From Anaeromyxobacter sp. (GTDB taxonomy: Bacteria > Myxococcota > Myxococcia > Myxococcales > Anaeromyxobacteraceae), in assembly GCA_016718565.1 (NCBI GenBank), contig JADKCZ010000002.1, positions 186,001 through 250,000 of the forward strand: 64,000 bases of DNA, given 5' to 3'. The notes beneath the pieces were generated by a model. That model ran no database searches. It was given only the letters and a program-made list of their open reading frames with translations, and had not been told where the DNA came from. The translations under genes were made by a program, and so were the position numbers. This document shows, one piece after another, positions 29,255 to 39,269 of the stretch (position 1 is the stretch's first letter; every line of letters starts with the position of its first letter).

Positions 29255-29799
29255 GGCTTCCTCCCGGTCACGACGACCGCGTCCACGGCGGCCCCCTCCT
29301 CGCGGAGGCGCACCTGCACGTCCTGCCCGTCGGCCACCTCGAGGCGGGCGGCGGCGAAGTCGGCGGCGATGGGCAGCTCGCGCCCGCCCCGGTCCACCAG
29401 CACCGCCAGCCAGACCCGGCGGGGGCGGCCGAAGTCCACCAGCTCGTCGAGGGCCGCGCGCACGGTGCGGCCGGTGTAGAGCACGTCGTCCACCAGCAGG
29501 ATGGTCTTGCCCTGCACCGGGAAGCGGATGTCGGTGGGGCCGACCACCGGCGCCGCGCCGCGGGCCGGCGTGTCGTCGCGGTAGAGCGCGATGTCCAGGG
29601 TGCCCACCGGCGGCTCGGCCCCCAGCAGGCCGGTGAGCTCGGCGCGCAGCCGGGCGGCCAGGTGCACCCCGCCGCGGCGGATGCCGACGATGGCCAGCGA
29701 GTCGGCGGCGCCGGCCGCGCGGGCGCGGTCGGCGATCTGTCGCGCCAGGCCCCGCACGGCCTCGGCGATCTGTGTGGCGTCCACGGTGGCTCCTCCCAT
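29251..29799 (-). CDS. pyrR: PyrR bifunctional regulator / uracil phosphoribosyltransferase
   Basis: 182-aa PRTase-fold protein. The PRPP-binding motif is KTILLVDDVLYTGRTVRAALD. VGIRRGGVHLAARLRAEL and TLDIALYRDD match PyrR. In Gram-positives PyrR controls pyr attenuation by binding leader RNA. Here it is inside the operon directly before pyrB, but I saw no antiterminator leader, so regulation by this mechanism is unproven. The ATG (29799) overlaps the previous stop by one base (TGATG). Confidence 0.93.
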   Translation of the reverse strand: MGGATVDATQIAEAVRGLARQIADRARAAGAADSLAIVGIRRGGVHLAARLRAELTGLLGAEPPVGTLDIALYRDDTPARGAAPVVGPTDIRFPVQGKTILLVDDVLYTGRTVRAALDELVDFGRPRRVWLAVLVDRGGRELPIAADFAAARLEVADGQDVQVRLREEGAAVDAVVVTGRKP

Positions 29800-30272
29800 C
29801 AGCGCTCTGGGCCCCAGGTCGGGACCTCGAGGTCCTGGGTCAGGTCGATGGCGAGGGTCACCTCGTCCACCCGGTCGAGGAAGGGATACACCACCGGCCT
29901 GACGTACTCGAACTCCACGTGGAGCATGGCCGGCTTGACGGAGGTGTCGCGCTCCCAGGTCACCATCTCCGGCTGCAGGTCGACCATGGGGACCCGCACC
30001 GGCTCGCCCGAGGCGTCCACCCCGTCGGTCCTGGCCAGCGACTGGACCTTGGTGCACAGCTGGCCGACCAGGCGCTCGTCGGCGCGGTCCTTGATGGCCC
30101 GGTTCATGAAGTCGCGGGTCACCTGCTTCACCTCGAAGTGCAAGGTGTAGACGGGGATCCAGACGAAGCCGAGGTAGCCGGCTCCGGCGACCAGCAGGAC
30201 CAGCAGGGCGGTGACCCAGGAGAACTGGCCCCGCTCCAGCGGGCGCCGAGAGGCCGAGGAGGCGGGCAGCAT
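29799..30272 (-). CDS. Single-pass membrane protein of unknown function
   Basis: 157 aa from the ATG at 30272 (MLPASSASRRPLERGQFSW); a TTG three codons earlier is possible. One transmembrane helix (VTALLVLLVAGAGYLGFVWI) lies at residues about 17-38. An extracytoplasmic alpha/beta part follows with VKQVTRDFMNRAIKDRADERLVGQL and a beta-rich end. The layout resembles DUF4845-type small proteins that often follow lepB, and this one directly follows lepB (about 20-bp gap) and overlaps pyrR. No function assigned. Confidence 0.75.
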   Translation of the reverse strand: MLPASSASRRPLERGQFSWVTALLVLLVAGAGYLGFVWIPVYTLHFEVKQVTRDFMNRAIKDRADERLVGQLCTKVQSLARTDGVDASGEPVRVPMVDLQPEMVTWERDTSVKPAMLHVEFEYVRPVVYPFLDRVDEVTLAIDLTQDLEVPTWGPER

Positions 30273-30291
30273 CAGGGGCAAGCTTCTACCG

Positions 30292-31041
30292 TTACTCGAC
30301 CGGTTTGAAAAGGCGTTCGAGGCGCAGGCCCGGACCGGCCCCCGGGATGGGGCGCCAGCCGCCCTCGCCCCAGCTCACGCCCACCACCGCGGCCCGCCCC
30401 ACCACCGCCGCCGCCGGCACCTCCCACCCGTCCCGGCTGTCGGCGGAGCGGTCGCGGTTGTCGCCCAGCACGAAGAGGTGGCCCGGGCGGACCGGGCCGT
30501 AGGGTCCCTCCCGCCGGTTGGGCCTGACCCGCCGGCACTGCAGCGTGGCGTGGACCAGCGCCGCGGCCCCGCCGGGGTCCAGCACCTCGCGGCCCAGGCG
30601 GCAGGTGTCGCGGCGCGCCTCCTGGCCCGGCCCGCCCGGCTCCAGGTACTCGAGCGTCCCGGCCTCGGTCCGGGGCTGGGCCACGCCGTTGACGTGCAGC
30701 ACCTGCTCGCGCAGCTCGAGCAGGTCGCCCGGCAACCCCACCACCCGCTTGACCAGCCGGCGGCCGGGCGCCTGCGGGTCCTCGAACACCACCACGTCGC
30801 CGCGGCGCGGTGGCTCCAGCGCCAGCAGCGGCCGCGCCAGCGCCGGCAGGGCGACCTGGTAGGCCAGCTTGGAGACCAGCACCTGATCGCCCGCCAGCAG
30901 GGTGGGCGCCATGGCGCCGCTGGCCACCTCGAAGGGCTCGAGCACCAGCAGGCGCAGCAGCAGGGCCAGCCCCACGGCCGCCGCGGCGGTGCGCAGCAGC
31001 GGGCCGGCCCACGGGCGGCGCGGGCGCCCGCCCGGCGCCAC
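30292..31041 (-). CDS. lepB: Signal peptidase I
   Basis: 249-aa membrane serine protease that cleaves signal peptides. N-terminal TM helix (AAAAVGLALLLRLLVL) at 18-34. Box B FEVASGAMAPTLLAGDQVLVSK holds the catalytic Ser. Box D RLVKRVVGLPGDLLELREQ holds the general-base Lys. Box E LFVLGDNRDRSADSRDGW is intact. Usually the residue after the nucleophile is Met (SMxPT); here it is SGAMAPT, so the Ser-Gly spacing is slightly unusual. Start is a GTG at 31041 one base after the lepA stop, with GAGG upstream. Confidence 0.95.
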   Translation of the reverse strand: MAPGGRPRRPWAGPLLRTAAAAVGLALLLRLLVLEPFEVASGAMAPTLLAGDQVLVSKLAYQVALPALARPLLALEPPRRGDVVVFEDPQAPGRRLVKRVVGLPGDLLELREQVLHVNGVAQPRTEAGTLEYLEPGGPGQEARRDTCRLGREVLDPGGAAALVHATLQCRRVRPNRREGPYGPVRPGHLFVLGDNRDRSADSRDGWEVPAAAVVGRAAVVGVSWGEGGWRPIPGAGPGLRLERLFKPVE

Positions 31042-31042
31042 C

Positions 31043-32848
<1,806 letters not shown>

Positions 32849-33296
32849 GGGGGCTGCGGCTCTTATCACGGGGCCCGTGCGTCCGCCATGCCAGGGGCCT
32901 GGGGTGGCGGAACGATATCGATCGGTGTCAACCTTTTCGCGTCGATATCGGGTCCCCATCCGGGAATACCGGGTGGAAACTCCCGTATCTTGTGGTTTTT
33001 GGCGAGCCGACCACCATGGGTTGTGGTCACGGCATTGACACGCGGAGTTCGGCTGATAAAGTCCGCGGTCGCTTCGCAGGGGGCGCGAGGCTCGGGAGGA
33101 ACGGGGCGGGTCGGGTCGGGCGACGGGCGTTCCCTCGGGGATTCCCCACGTTGTCAGACCAGCACGCTAGACGCCTCGGCCACTGACGCGGGCCGGCCGG
33201 GGGTTCATTCACCATCGACGGGTGTGCGCCGAGCGTGCACCCGAACGGGCTGTATTTGTCCGGGGCCAGTGGCCGCCGGGCGGAGGGACTCACCAG
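32849..33296. promoter_or_regulatory. Divergent regulatory region lepA / nrdJ
   Basis: 448 bp without a gene. It holds two identical CGATATCG palindromes (32913-32920 and 32943-32950) spaced 30 bp, about three helical turns, on either side of a minus-strand TTGACA (32926-32931). A hairpin at 32957-32977 (CCATCCGG/CCGGGTGG) and the nrdJ promoter (33035-33062) follow, then a ~230-nt GC-rich nrdJ leader. The paired palindromes are candidate operators, perhaps for NrdR or another nucleotide-pool regulator, but they do not match the NrdR box I know. Confidence 0.45.
33035..33062 (+). promoter_or_regulatory. Putative sigma-70 promoter of nrdJ
   Basis: TTGACA (33035-33040), 16-bp spacer, TAAAGT (33057-33062). 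The transcript would have a leader of about 230 nt before the ATG at 33297. Confidence 0.6.
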
Positions 33297-36071
33297 ATGA
33301 TGGAGCGTGACGTGCAGAGCCAGGCCCGCAAGACCGGCAAGACCGCCAAGAAGCCCTCCCGCCGCGGCCTCGCCGTCGGCCGGTACTTCACCACCCGCGG
33401 CGTCGATCCCGCCGAGGAGATGGTGTGGGAGACCCGCACCGCCTCCATCACCGGGGAGGGCGGCGCCATGATCTTCGAGCAGCGCGACGTCGAGGTCCCC
33501 AAGTCCTGGTCGATGCTGGCCACCAACGTGGTGGCCTCCAAGTACTTCCGCGGCGCCCTGGGCGCGCCCTCCCGGGAGCGCTCGGTGCGGCAGCTGGTCT
33601 CGCGCGTGGTCAAGACCATCGCCGGCTGGGGGCGCAAGGACGGCTACTTCGCCACCGAGGAGGACGCGGCGGCCTTCGAGGCCGAGCTCTCCCACCTGGT
33701 CTACCGGCAGAAGATGAGCTTCAACTCGCCGGTCTGGTTCAACGTGGGCGTCGAGGAGCACCCGCAGTGCTCGGCCTGCTTCATCAACTCGGTGGCCGAC
33801 TCGATGGACTCGATCCTGAAGCTCGCCCACACCGAGGGCATGCTCTTCAAGTACGGCTCCGGCACCGGCTCCAACCTCTCCAAGATCCGCTCCTCGCGCG
33901 AGATGCTCTCGGGCGGCGGGGAGGCCTCGGGCCCGGTCTCCTTCATGCGCGGCTTCGACGCCTTCGCCGGGGTCATCAAGTCGGGCGGCAAGACCCGCCG
34001 CGCCGCCAAGATGGTGATGCTCGACGCCGACCACCCGGACATCGTCGAGTTCGTCACCTGCAAGGCCGAGGAGGAGAAGAAGGCCTGGGCGCTCATCGAC
34101 GCGGGCTACGACGGCGGCTTCAACGTGCGCGGCGGGGCCTACGACTCGGTCTTCTTCCAGAACGCCAACCACTCCATCCGCGTCTCCGACACCTTCATGC
34201 GGGCGGTCCAGGAGGACCGCGAGTGGAGCCTGACGGCGCGGGTCGACGGCCGGTCGGTGGAGATGATCAAGGCCCGCGACCTGATGGCCAGGATCACCGA
34301 GTCGGCCTGGCTGTGCGGCGATCCGGGCATGCAGTTCGACACCACCATCAACGACTGGCACACCTGCTCGGGCACCGACCGCATCAACGGGTCCAACCCC
34401 TGCTCCGAGTACATGTTCCTGGACGACTCGGCCTGCAACCTGGCCTCGCTCAACCTGATGCACTTCCGGTCGATCGACGGCGGCTTCGACGTCGAGTCCT
34501 TCCGCAAGGCCGTGGACCTGACCATCCTGGCGCAGGAGATCATGGTCTCCAACGCCAAGTACCCGACCCCGGCCATCGGCAAGAACTCCGAGGACTACCG
34601 GCCCCTCGGGCTGGGCTACGCCAACCTGGGCGCCCTGCTCATGGCCAGCGGCCTGCCCTACGACTCCGACGGCGGGCGCGCCGCGGCCGGCGCCATCACC
34701 GCCCTCATGACCGGCCAGGCCTACGCCATGAGCGCGCGCATCGCCGCCCAGACCGGCCCGTTCGCCGGCTACGACAAGAACCGCGACCCGTTCCTGCGGG
34801 TCATCCGCAAGCACCAGGCCCACGTCGACCGCATCGACCAGCGCCTGGTGGAGCCCTCGCTGCTGTCCGCCGCCAAGGTCTCCTGGGCCGAGGCGCTCAA
34901 GCTGGGGCTGGCCCACGGCTACCGCAACGCCCAGGTCTCGGTGCTGGCCCCCACCGGCACCATCGGCTTCATGATGGACTGCGACACCACCGGCATCGAG
35001 CCGGACATCGCGCTGGTCAAGTACAAGAAGCTGGTGGGCGGCGGGGTCCTCAAGATCGTCAACAACACCGTGCCGCTGGCGCTGCAGAAGCTCGGCTACT
35101 CCGGCGAGGAGATCGGCGCCACGCTGCAGCACATCGACGAGGTCGAGACCATCGAGGGCGCGCCGGCCCTGCGGGCCGAGCACCTGGCGGTCTTCGACTG
35201 CGCCTTCAAGCCGCGCAACGGCTCCCGCACCATCCACTACATGGGCCACATCCGCATGATGGGCGCCACCCAGCCCTTCCTGTCGGGCGCCATCTCCAAG
35301 ACCGTCAACATGCCGAACTCGGCCACCTCCAAGGACATCGAGCAGGCCTACGCCGAGGCCTGGAAGCTGGGGCTCAAGGCGGTGGCGCTGTACCGCGACG
35401 GCTGCAAGCGCAGCCAGCCGCTCAACACCGGCAAGGAGAAGACCAAGGAGGAGGTCGCCGCCGAGGCGCAGGCGGCCGAGCCGCCGCTGGCCCGCCGCCG
35501 GCTGGCCGACGAGCGGCGCGCCATCACCCACAAGTTCTCGATCGGCGGCCACGAGGGCTACATGACCGTCGGCATGTACGACGACGGCATGCCCGGCGAG
35601 CTCTTCGTGGTGATGGCCAAGGAGGGCTCGGTGGTCTCGGGGCTGATGGACAGCTTCGCCACCTCCATCTCCATGGCGCTGCAGTACGGGGTGCCGCTGC
35701 ACGTCCTCTGCGACAAGTTCAGCCACACCCGCTTCGAGCCGTCGGGGTTCACCGGCAACCCGGAGATCCCCATCGCCAAGTCGATCACCGACTACATCTT
35801 CCGCTGGCTGTCGCTGAAGTTCCTGCCGAGCGAGGACGGCGCCACCCCGGTGGCGGCCCAGGGGACCCTGACCCCGGGGGCCTCCCCCGCCCTGCCGGCC
35901 AAGGCGCGCACCGTGGAGGCGGCCCAGGCCAAGCCGACCAAGAGCAGCAACGGCGTGACCTACACCCGCGACACCGACGCGCCGCCCTGCCCCAGCTGCG
36001 GCGAGATCACGGTGCGCAACGGCGCCTGCTACAAGTGCAACAACTGCGGGACGACCACCGGCTGCAGCTAG
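33297..36071 (+). CDS. nrdJ: Vitamin B12-dependent (class II) ribonucleotide reductase
   Basis: 924-aa adenosylcobalamin-dependent reductase making dNDPs from NDPs. The ATG at 33297 has GGAGGG 9 nt upstream (a second ATG follows directly). Landmarks: PQCSACFINSVADSMDSI (reductive-disulfide Cys), KYGSGTGSNLSKIRSS, RRAAKMVMLDADHPDIVEFV, the radical-site segment NGSNPCSEYMFLDDSACNLASLNL (N-C-E catalytic residues) and SVLAPTGTIGFMMDCDTTGIEPD. Then come a C-terminal domain (ITHKFSIGGHEGYMTVGMY) and a zinc-ribbon-like end CPSCGEIT..CYKCNNCGTTTGC carrying redox cysteines. Works aerobically or anaerobically. Monocistronic with a strong terminator. Confidence 0.97.
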   Translation: MMERDVQSQARKTGKTAKKPSRRGLAVGRYFTTRGVDPAEEMVWETRTASITGEGGAMIFEQRDVEVPKSWSMLATNVVASKYFRGALGAPSRERSVRQLVSRVVKTIAGWGRKDGYFATEEDAAAFEAELSHLVYRQKMSFNSPVWFNVGVEEHPQCSACFINSVADSMDSILKLAHTEGMLFKYGSGTGSNLSKIRSSREMLSGGGEASGPVSFMRGFDAFAGVIKSGGKTRRAAKMVMLDADHPDIVEFVTCKAEEEKKAWALIDAGYDGGFNVRGGAYDSVFFQNANHSIRVSDTFMRAVQEDREWSLTARVDGRSVEMIKARDLMARITESAWLCGDPGMQFDTTINDWHTCSGTDRINGSNPCSEYMFLDDSACNLASLNLMHFRSIDGGFDVESFRKAVDLTILAQEIMVSNAKYPTPAIGKNSEDYRPLGLGYANLGALLMASGLPYDSDGGRAAAGAITALMTGQAYAMSARIAAQTGPFAGYDKNRDPFLRVIRKHQAHVDRIDQRLVEPSLLSAAKVSWAEALKLGLAHGYRNAQVSVLAPTGTIGFMMDCDTTGIEPDIALVKYKKLVGGGVLKIVNNTVPLALQKLGYSGEEIGATLQHIDEVETIEGAPALRAEHLAVFDCAFKPRNGSRTIHYMGHIRMMGATQPFLSGAISKTVNMPNSATSKDIEQAYAEAWKLGLKAVALYRDGCKRSQPLNTGKEKTKEEVAAEAQAAEPPLARRRLADERRAITHKFSIGGHEGYMTVGMYDDGMPGELFVVMAKEGSVVSGLMDSFATSISMALQYGVPLHVLCDKFSHTRFEPSGFTGNPEIPIAKSITDYIFRWLSLKFLPSEDGATPVAAQGTLTPGASPALPAKARTVEAAQAKPTKSSNGVTYTRDTDAPPCPSCGEITVRNGACYKCNNCGTTTGCS

Positions 36072-36123
36072 GCTGAGCTCTCATCCGAGGCGCCGCACCG
36101 CACAGCGGCGCCGAGCTCTCGGG

Positions 36124-36170
36124 AGGCCCCGGACGACCGCCACGGTCGCCCCGGGGCCTTCGTCGTTTCG
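36124..36170 (+). terminator. Strong intrinsic terminator of nrdJ
   Basis: AGGCCCCGG (36124-36132) pairs with CCGGGGCCT (36151-36159), extended inward by CGACCG/CGGTCG, followed by TCGTCGTTTCG. It lies about 50 bp past the nrdJ stop. Confidence 0.8.
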
Positions 36171-36306
36171 ACCCTCCCCGTCCTCCCCCCTCCCGCTCGA
36201 GCAGCCCAGCCCCCCGCGAGCAGCTGGTGACGCCGCCCCGCTGAGGACGCCATCCGCCGAGCGGTCCGTGGTCGCCCTGCGCCGGCTTGCCGTAAGATGC
36301 CCCGCC

Positions 36307-37149
36307 GTGAGCGACGCCCCGCACCAGCTCGTCCCTTTCGCCCGCGCGCGGCGGACCGTGGTGGGCGCCCTGGAGGTCGGGGCGCGACGCCACATGATCC
36401 ACGCCCTGGTGGAGGTGGACGTCACCGAGCCCCGGCGGCGGCTCCGGGCGCTCCGCGAGCGCACCGGCGAGGCGCGCTCCTTCACCGCCTTCGTCGTCTA
36501 CTGCCTTGCGCGCGCCATCGAGGGCGACCGGCGGCTGCACGCCTACCGGGATTGGCGTGGCCGGCTCGTCCTGTTCGAAGACGTCGACGTGGCGACGCTG
36601 GTCGAGCCGGCGGCGGGCCAGGTGGCCATCCCCCACATCCTCCGGGCCGCCAACCGCAGGTCGATCCGCCAGCTCCACGACGAGCTGCGCGCGGTGCAGG
36701 CTCGCCCCGCGGCGAGCGCGCAGCACTCCGGCCTCCTGGCGCGCCTCTCCGGCTGGGTGCCAGGCCCCGTCCTGCGGCTCACCCTGCGCGCCCTCGGCCG
36801 CGCCCCTCACTGGCTGAAGCGGACCTCGGGCACCACCGTGGTGACGTCGGTTGGGATGTTCGGCGGCGGCGGCGGCTGGGGCATCGGCATCGTCCCGCTC
36901 CACACGCTGGCGCTGGTGCTGGGTGGCATCGCCCGCAAGCCCGGCGTGGTGGGCGAGCGGATCGAGCTGCGGGAGTACCTGGCGCTCACCGTCAGCGTGG
37001 ACCACGACCTCATCGATGGGGCCCCGGCCGCCCGCTTCGTCGAGTCGCTCCGCGCCCTCGTCGAGGGGGCTCACGGCCTCGAGCGGGAGCCTGTACCGGA
37101 GCCGGGCGCGCGGTCCGCCCCTCCGGCGGCGGCGCCTCCCTCCGCCTGA
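36307..37149 (+). CDS. Free-standing 2-oxoacid dehydrogenase E2 acyltransferase catalytic domain protein
   Basis: 280 aa from the GTG at 36307 (VSDAPHQLVPFARARR); an earlier GTG at 36268 is possible, and neither has a clear Shine-Dalgarno. The fold is that of the dihydrolipoamide acyltransferase catalytic domain: MIHALVEVDVTEPRRRLRAL, SFTAFVVYCLARAIEGDRRL, TTVVTSVGMFGGGGGWGIG and the closing VSVDHDLIDGAPAARFVESL. The last block corresponds to the HxxxDG active site (here DHDLIDG). No lipoyl or E3-binding domain precedes it and no E1/E3 genes are near. It is therefore likely a stand-alone acyltransferase rather than a PDH component. The tail is Pro/Ala-rich. Confidence 0.85.
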   Translation: MSDAPHQLVPFARARRTVVGALEVGARRHMIHALVEVDVTEPRRRLRALRERTGEARSFTAFVVYCLARAIEGDRRLHAYRDWRGRLVLFEDVDVATLVEPAAGQVAIPHILRAANRRSIRQLHDELRAVQARPAASAQHSGLLARLSGWVPGPVLRLTLRALGRAPHWLKRTSGTTVVTSVGMFGGGGGWGIGIVPLHTLALVLGGIARKPGVVGERIELREYLALTVSVDHDLIDGAPAARFVESLRALVEGAHGLEREPVPEPGARSAPPAAAPPSA

Positions 37150-37263
37150 GGCGGCGCTGCTCGGACCAGCGCCGGCCGGCCCCACCATCTCCATCCCAGG
37201 GGCGCGTTCTTCGGTTGCCTGTGGAGTGGCGAGTAGCCCTCCCTCTGCCCCCCCAAGAAGGAT

Positions 37264-37281
37264 GGTTCGGGCGTCCGAACC
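37264..37281. terminator. Hairpin between convergent genes
   Basis: GGTTCGG (37264-37270) / CCGAACC (37275-37281), 4-nt loop, in the 193-bp gap between the convergent E2-like and PaiB genes. A CGATATCG palindrome abuts it (37281-37288), and a direct repeat of GGTGCGGGGCC lies near 37310-37332. Confidence 0.4.
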
Positions 37282-37342
37282 GATATCGCTCTGGGCGCCC
37301 GAAGGGAGCGGTGCGGGGCCGGTGCGGGGCCGGCAGGTCGCC

Positions 37343-37969
37343 TCAGGCTCCCTTGCCCTCGACCAGGCGGGCCATCACTTCGTCGCCTTCCTGGCGCAGC
37401 CCTTCGGCCACTCCCAGGCGATCCGGGTCGTCGCGGTTCTGGCTGGCCTTCCACTTCCCCTCCAGGCGGCTGATGACCAGCTCCACCCCGACGATGGCCT
37501 TCAGCAGGCCGTCGACGTACTCGGGCGGCGCGTCGGCCACCTTCCAGGGCGCCGCGCGCTTGCCCTCGTGCCGGTCGGTGAGGCGCGTCACCAGCTCGAG
37601 CAGTGGCGCGCGCTCCTCGAAGAAGCGGACCTCGCCGTGGACGTGGAGGGCGAGATAGTTCCAGGTCGGCACGACCTTGCCGGTGGCCTGCTTCGACGGG
37701 TACCAGGACGGCGTCACGTAGGCGTCCGGCCCCATGACCACGGCCAGCGCCGCCGAGCCGGCTGGGGTCGCCCTCCACTGCGGGTTGGCGCGCGCCACGT
37801 GACCGACCAGCCGGCCGTGCGGCCCGGGTCCCGGCTCGAGGAGCATCGGGAGGTGGCTCGCGTCGAGCCCCTCCGGCCCCGCGGTGAAGAGGGTCACCAG
37901 CCCCGCGCCGCGAAGCGCCTCGTGGAGGACCTCGACCCGGTGCTCGGCGAAGTGGCTGGGCAGGTACAT
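37343..37969 (-). CDS. PaiB-family FMN-binding protein / transcriptional regulator
   Basis: 208-aa protein of the PaiB family. It opens MYLPSHFAEHRVEVLHEALR and continues SHLPMLLEPGPGPHGRLVGHVARANPQWR. The central block LAVVMGPDAYVTPSWYPSKQATGKVVPTWNY is diagnostic for the flavin/FMN-binding split barrel. IVGVELVISRLEGKWKASQN is also conserved. In Bacillus PaiB is a negative regulator of sporulation and protease genes, and the family also includes flavin-binding enzymes, so the role here is open. Apparently monocistronic. Confidence 0.9.
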   Translation of the reverse strand: MYLPSHFAEHRVEVLHEALRGAGLVTLFTAGPEGLDASHLPMLLEPGPGPHGRLVGHVARANPQWRATPAGSAALAVVMGPDAYVTPSWYPSKQATGKVVPTWNYLALHVHGEVRFFEERAPLLELVTRLTDRHEGKRAAPWKVADAPPEYVDGLLKAIVGVELVISRLEGKWKASQNRDDPDRLGVAEGLRQEGDEVMARLVEGKGA

Positions 37970-37996
37970 GGCCGGAGCCTAGCCCGCCCCTCCCAC

Positions 37997-38311
37997 TCAC
38001 CTGAAGTCCCGCGACCGATCCCCCACGGCCGGAGTGAAGGCCGGCGGCGCCACCACCTTCACCCGGTAGACCTGCCGCCCGCCCACCAGCCTCACCGAGC
38101 ACAGGGTGCTGCCCACCTTGAGCCCGGTGAGGGTGGCGGAGCTGCCGGGCGTGATGGTGACGATCGAGAGGTCGTCGCACAGGCCGGCGAAGCCCTCGAG
38201 GCGGAGCGTGGCGCCGACCTCGAGGATCAGCGTGGGCGGGTCCTCGGCGCGCGCGCCGACGGGCGCGAGCGTGACCAGCGCGAGGGCGGCACGGACGATG
38301 GCGAGGCGCAT
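37997..38311 (-). CDS. Small secreted beta-domain protein (pilus/secretin N-domain-like) with borrowed C terminus
   Basis: 104 aa from the ATG at 38311 (six codons upstream are possible). Signal peptide: RLAIVRAALALVTLAPVGARA. Mature part LEVGATLRLEGFAGLCDDLSIVTITPGSSATLTGLKVGSTLCSVRLVGGRQVYRVKV resembles the N-terminal BACON/Ig-like domain of CpaC/RhcC-type secretins, with two cysteines that could pair. The last residues PPAFTPAVGDRSRDFR match the C terminus of DnaE2 in this window. The underlying 50 bp (38003-38052) are 47/50 identical to the dnaE2 3' end. That tail therefore looks copied rather than part of the domain. Confidence 0.7.
   Translation of the reverse strand: MRLAIVRAALALVTLAPVGARAEDPPTLILEVGATLRLEGFAGLCDDLSIVTITPGSSATLTGLKVGSTLCSVRLVGGRQVYRVKVVAPPAFTPAVGDRSRDFR
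38003..38052 (-). repeat. 50-bp repeat, copy 1 (shared with dnaE2 3' end)
   Basis: Identical at 47 of 50 positions to 52601-52650, in the same strand orientation and the same reading frame, ending just before the stop codons of two unrelated genes. Differences fall at repeat positions 31, 33 and 41. Confidence 0.92.
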
Positions 38312-38482
38312 GCGGCGAGCGTGGACCACGGCGCTGGCCCGGTCAACCGCGAGATCCCGGGGCCGGCCTCACCACGCTGCCCGCGCCGGGCCATGGCGCG
38401 CCGTGACCGGAGGCTGCGGCGGCCGCGCGCCATCCTCGACGGATCGGCCTGGCCCTCGTCGTCTCGGCCCGGCGGCGGCCCC

Positions 38483-39259
38483 TCAGGGGCGCTGCAGGGT
38501 CACCGTGCGGGAGCCTGCCCGGGTCCCCGGAGGCACCGGGACGGCCATGAACTCGCCGAGGGCCATGCTGGCGCAGAGCGACGGGCCGGGGCCCAGCCCA
38601 GCGCCCATGCGATAGGTGAGCCCGGTCCCGTCGACCCGCAGGTCGAGCACCAGGGCCCGGCCCGGCTCGATGTCGGCCAGGCAGCGCGCCACCTCGGGCG
38701 ACTCGCGCACCGCCGCCTCGATCTCCCGCAGGAACTGGTCGGCCTTCTCGGCCGGCTCCGGCCGGGCCGTCTCGGGGAACAGCAGCAGGTAGGCCGGCGC
38801 CATCGCGGCCTCCGGGTCGAAGACCAGCCGCTCGGTCACCTGGCGCACGCCGGGATCCTCGGCCAGCTCGGCGCCCCAGCGCTCCGGCGCGTCCCGCGGC
38901 GTCACCCGGCAGACCAGCCCGGCGCAGGCCAGCTCCCAGCGGCGCCCGGTGGGCCACAGCGACCGCAGCGCTGGCTCGAGACGGGACCGGCTGGCGGAGG
39001 ACGGCCTGGCCGAGCCGAACGCATCGCGCAGGGCCGCGTAGCGGGCCCGCGCCTCCTCGAGCGCCCCCAGCCGATCGATCTCGGCGGGGTCGGTCGGCGC
39101 GGGAGCCATCACGAGCCCCTGGGTCGGCGGATCCGGCACGGCGACCGGGGGCGCCTGGACCGTCCGTGGCGCCTCTGCGGGCACCAGCCAGTACACCGCG
39201 AGGAAGGCCCCGGCCACGAGGAGCAGGAGGACGACGCCGAGGACGATGGACTTCCGCAT
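38483..39259 (-). CDS. Membrane-anchored hypothetical protein (258 aa)
   Basis: N-terminal hydrophobic helix SIVLGVVLLLLVAGAFLAVYWLV (residues 4-26) anchors or exports it. A Pro-rich linker (APPVAVPDPPTQGLVMAPAP) leads into a globular part with ELACAGLVCRVTPRDAPERWGAEL and a possible disulfide pair, then PEVARCLADIEPGRALVLDLRVDGTGLTYRM. No family recognised. It starts 10 bp downstream of the parvulin gene's stop on the same strand, so it may belong to the multicopper-oxidase operon as its last gene. Confidence 0.7.
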   Translation of the reverse strand: MRKSIVLGVVLLLLVAGAFLAVYWLVPAEAPRTVQAPPVAVPDPPTQGLVMAPAPTDPAEIDRLGALEEARARYAALRDAFGSARPSSASRSRLEPALRSLWPTGRRWELACAGLVCRVTPRDAPERWGAELAEDPGVRQVTERLVFDPEAAMAPAYLLLFPETARPEPAEKADQFLREIEAAVRESPEVARCLADIEPGRALVLDLRVDGTGLTYRMGAGLGPGPSLCASMALGEFMAVPVPPGTRAGSRTVTLQRP

Positions 39260-39269
39260 GGGTGCTCCT

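Noticed and set aside
33069..33296. Possible cobalamin riboswitch in the nrdJ leader (GCCACTG at about 33179-33185)
   Set aside because: The B12-box heptamer is present, but the other conserved blocks do not appear in the right order, so a GC-rich coincidence is more likely. A covariance-model search would decide.
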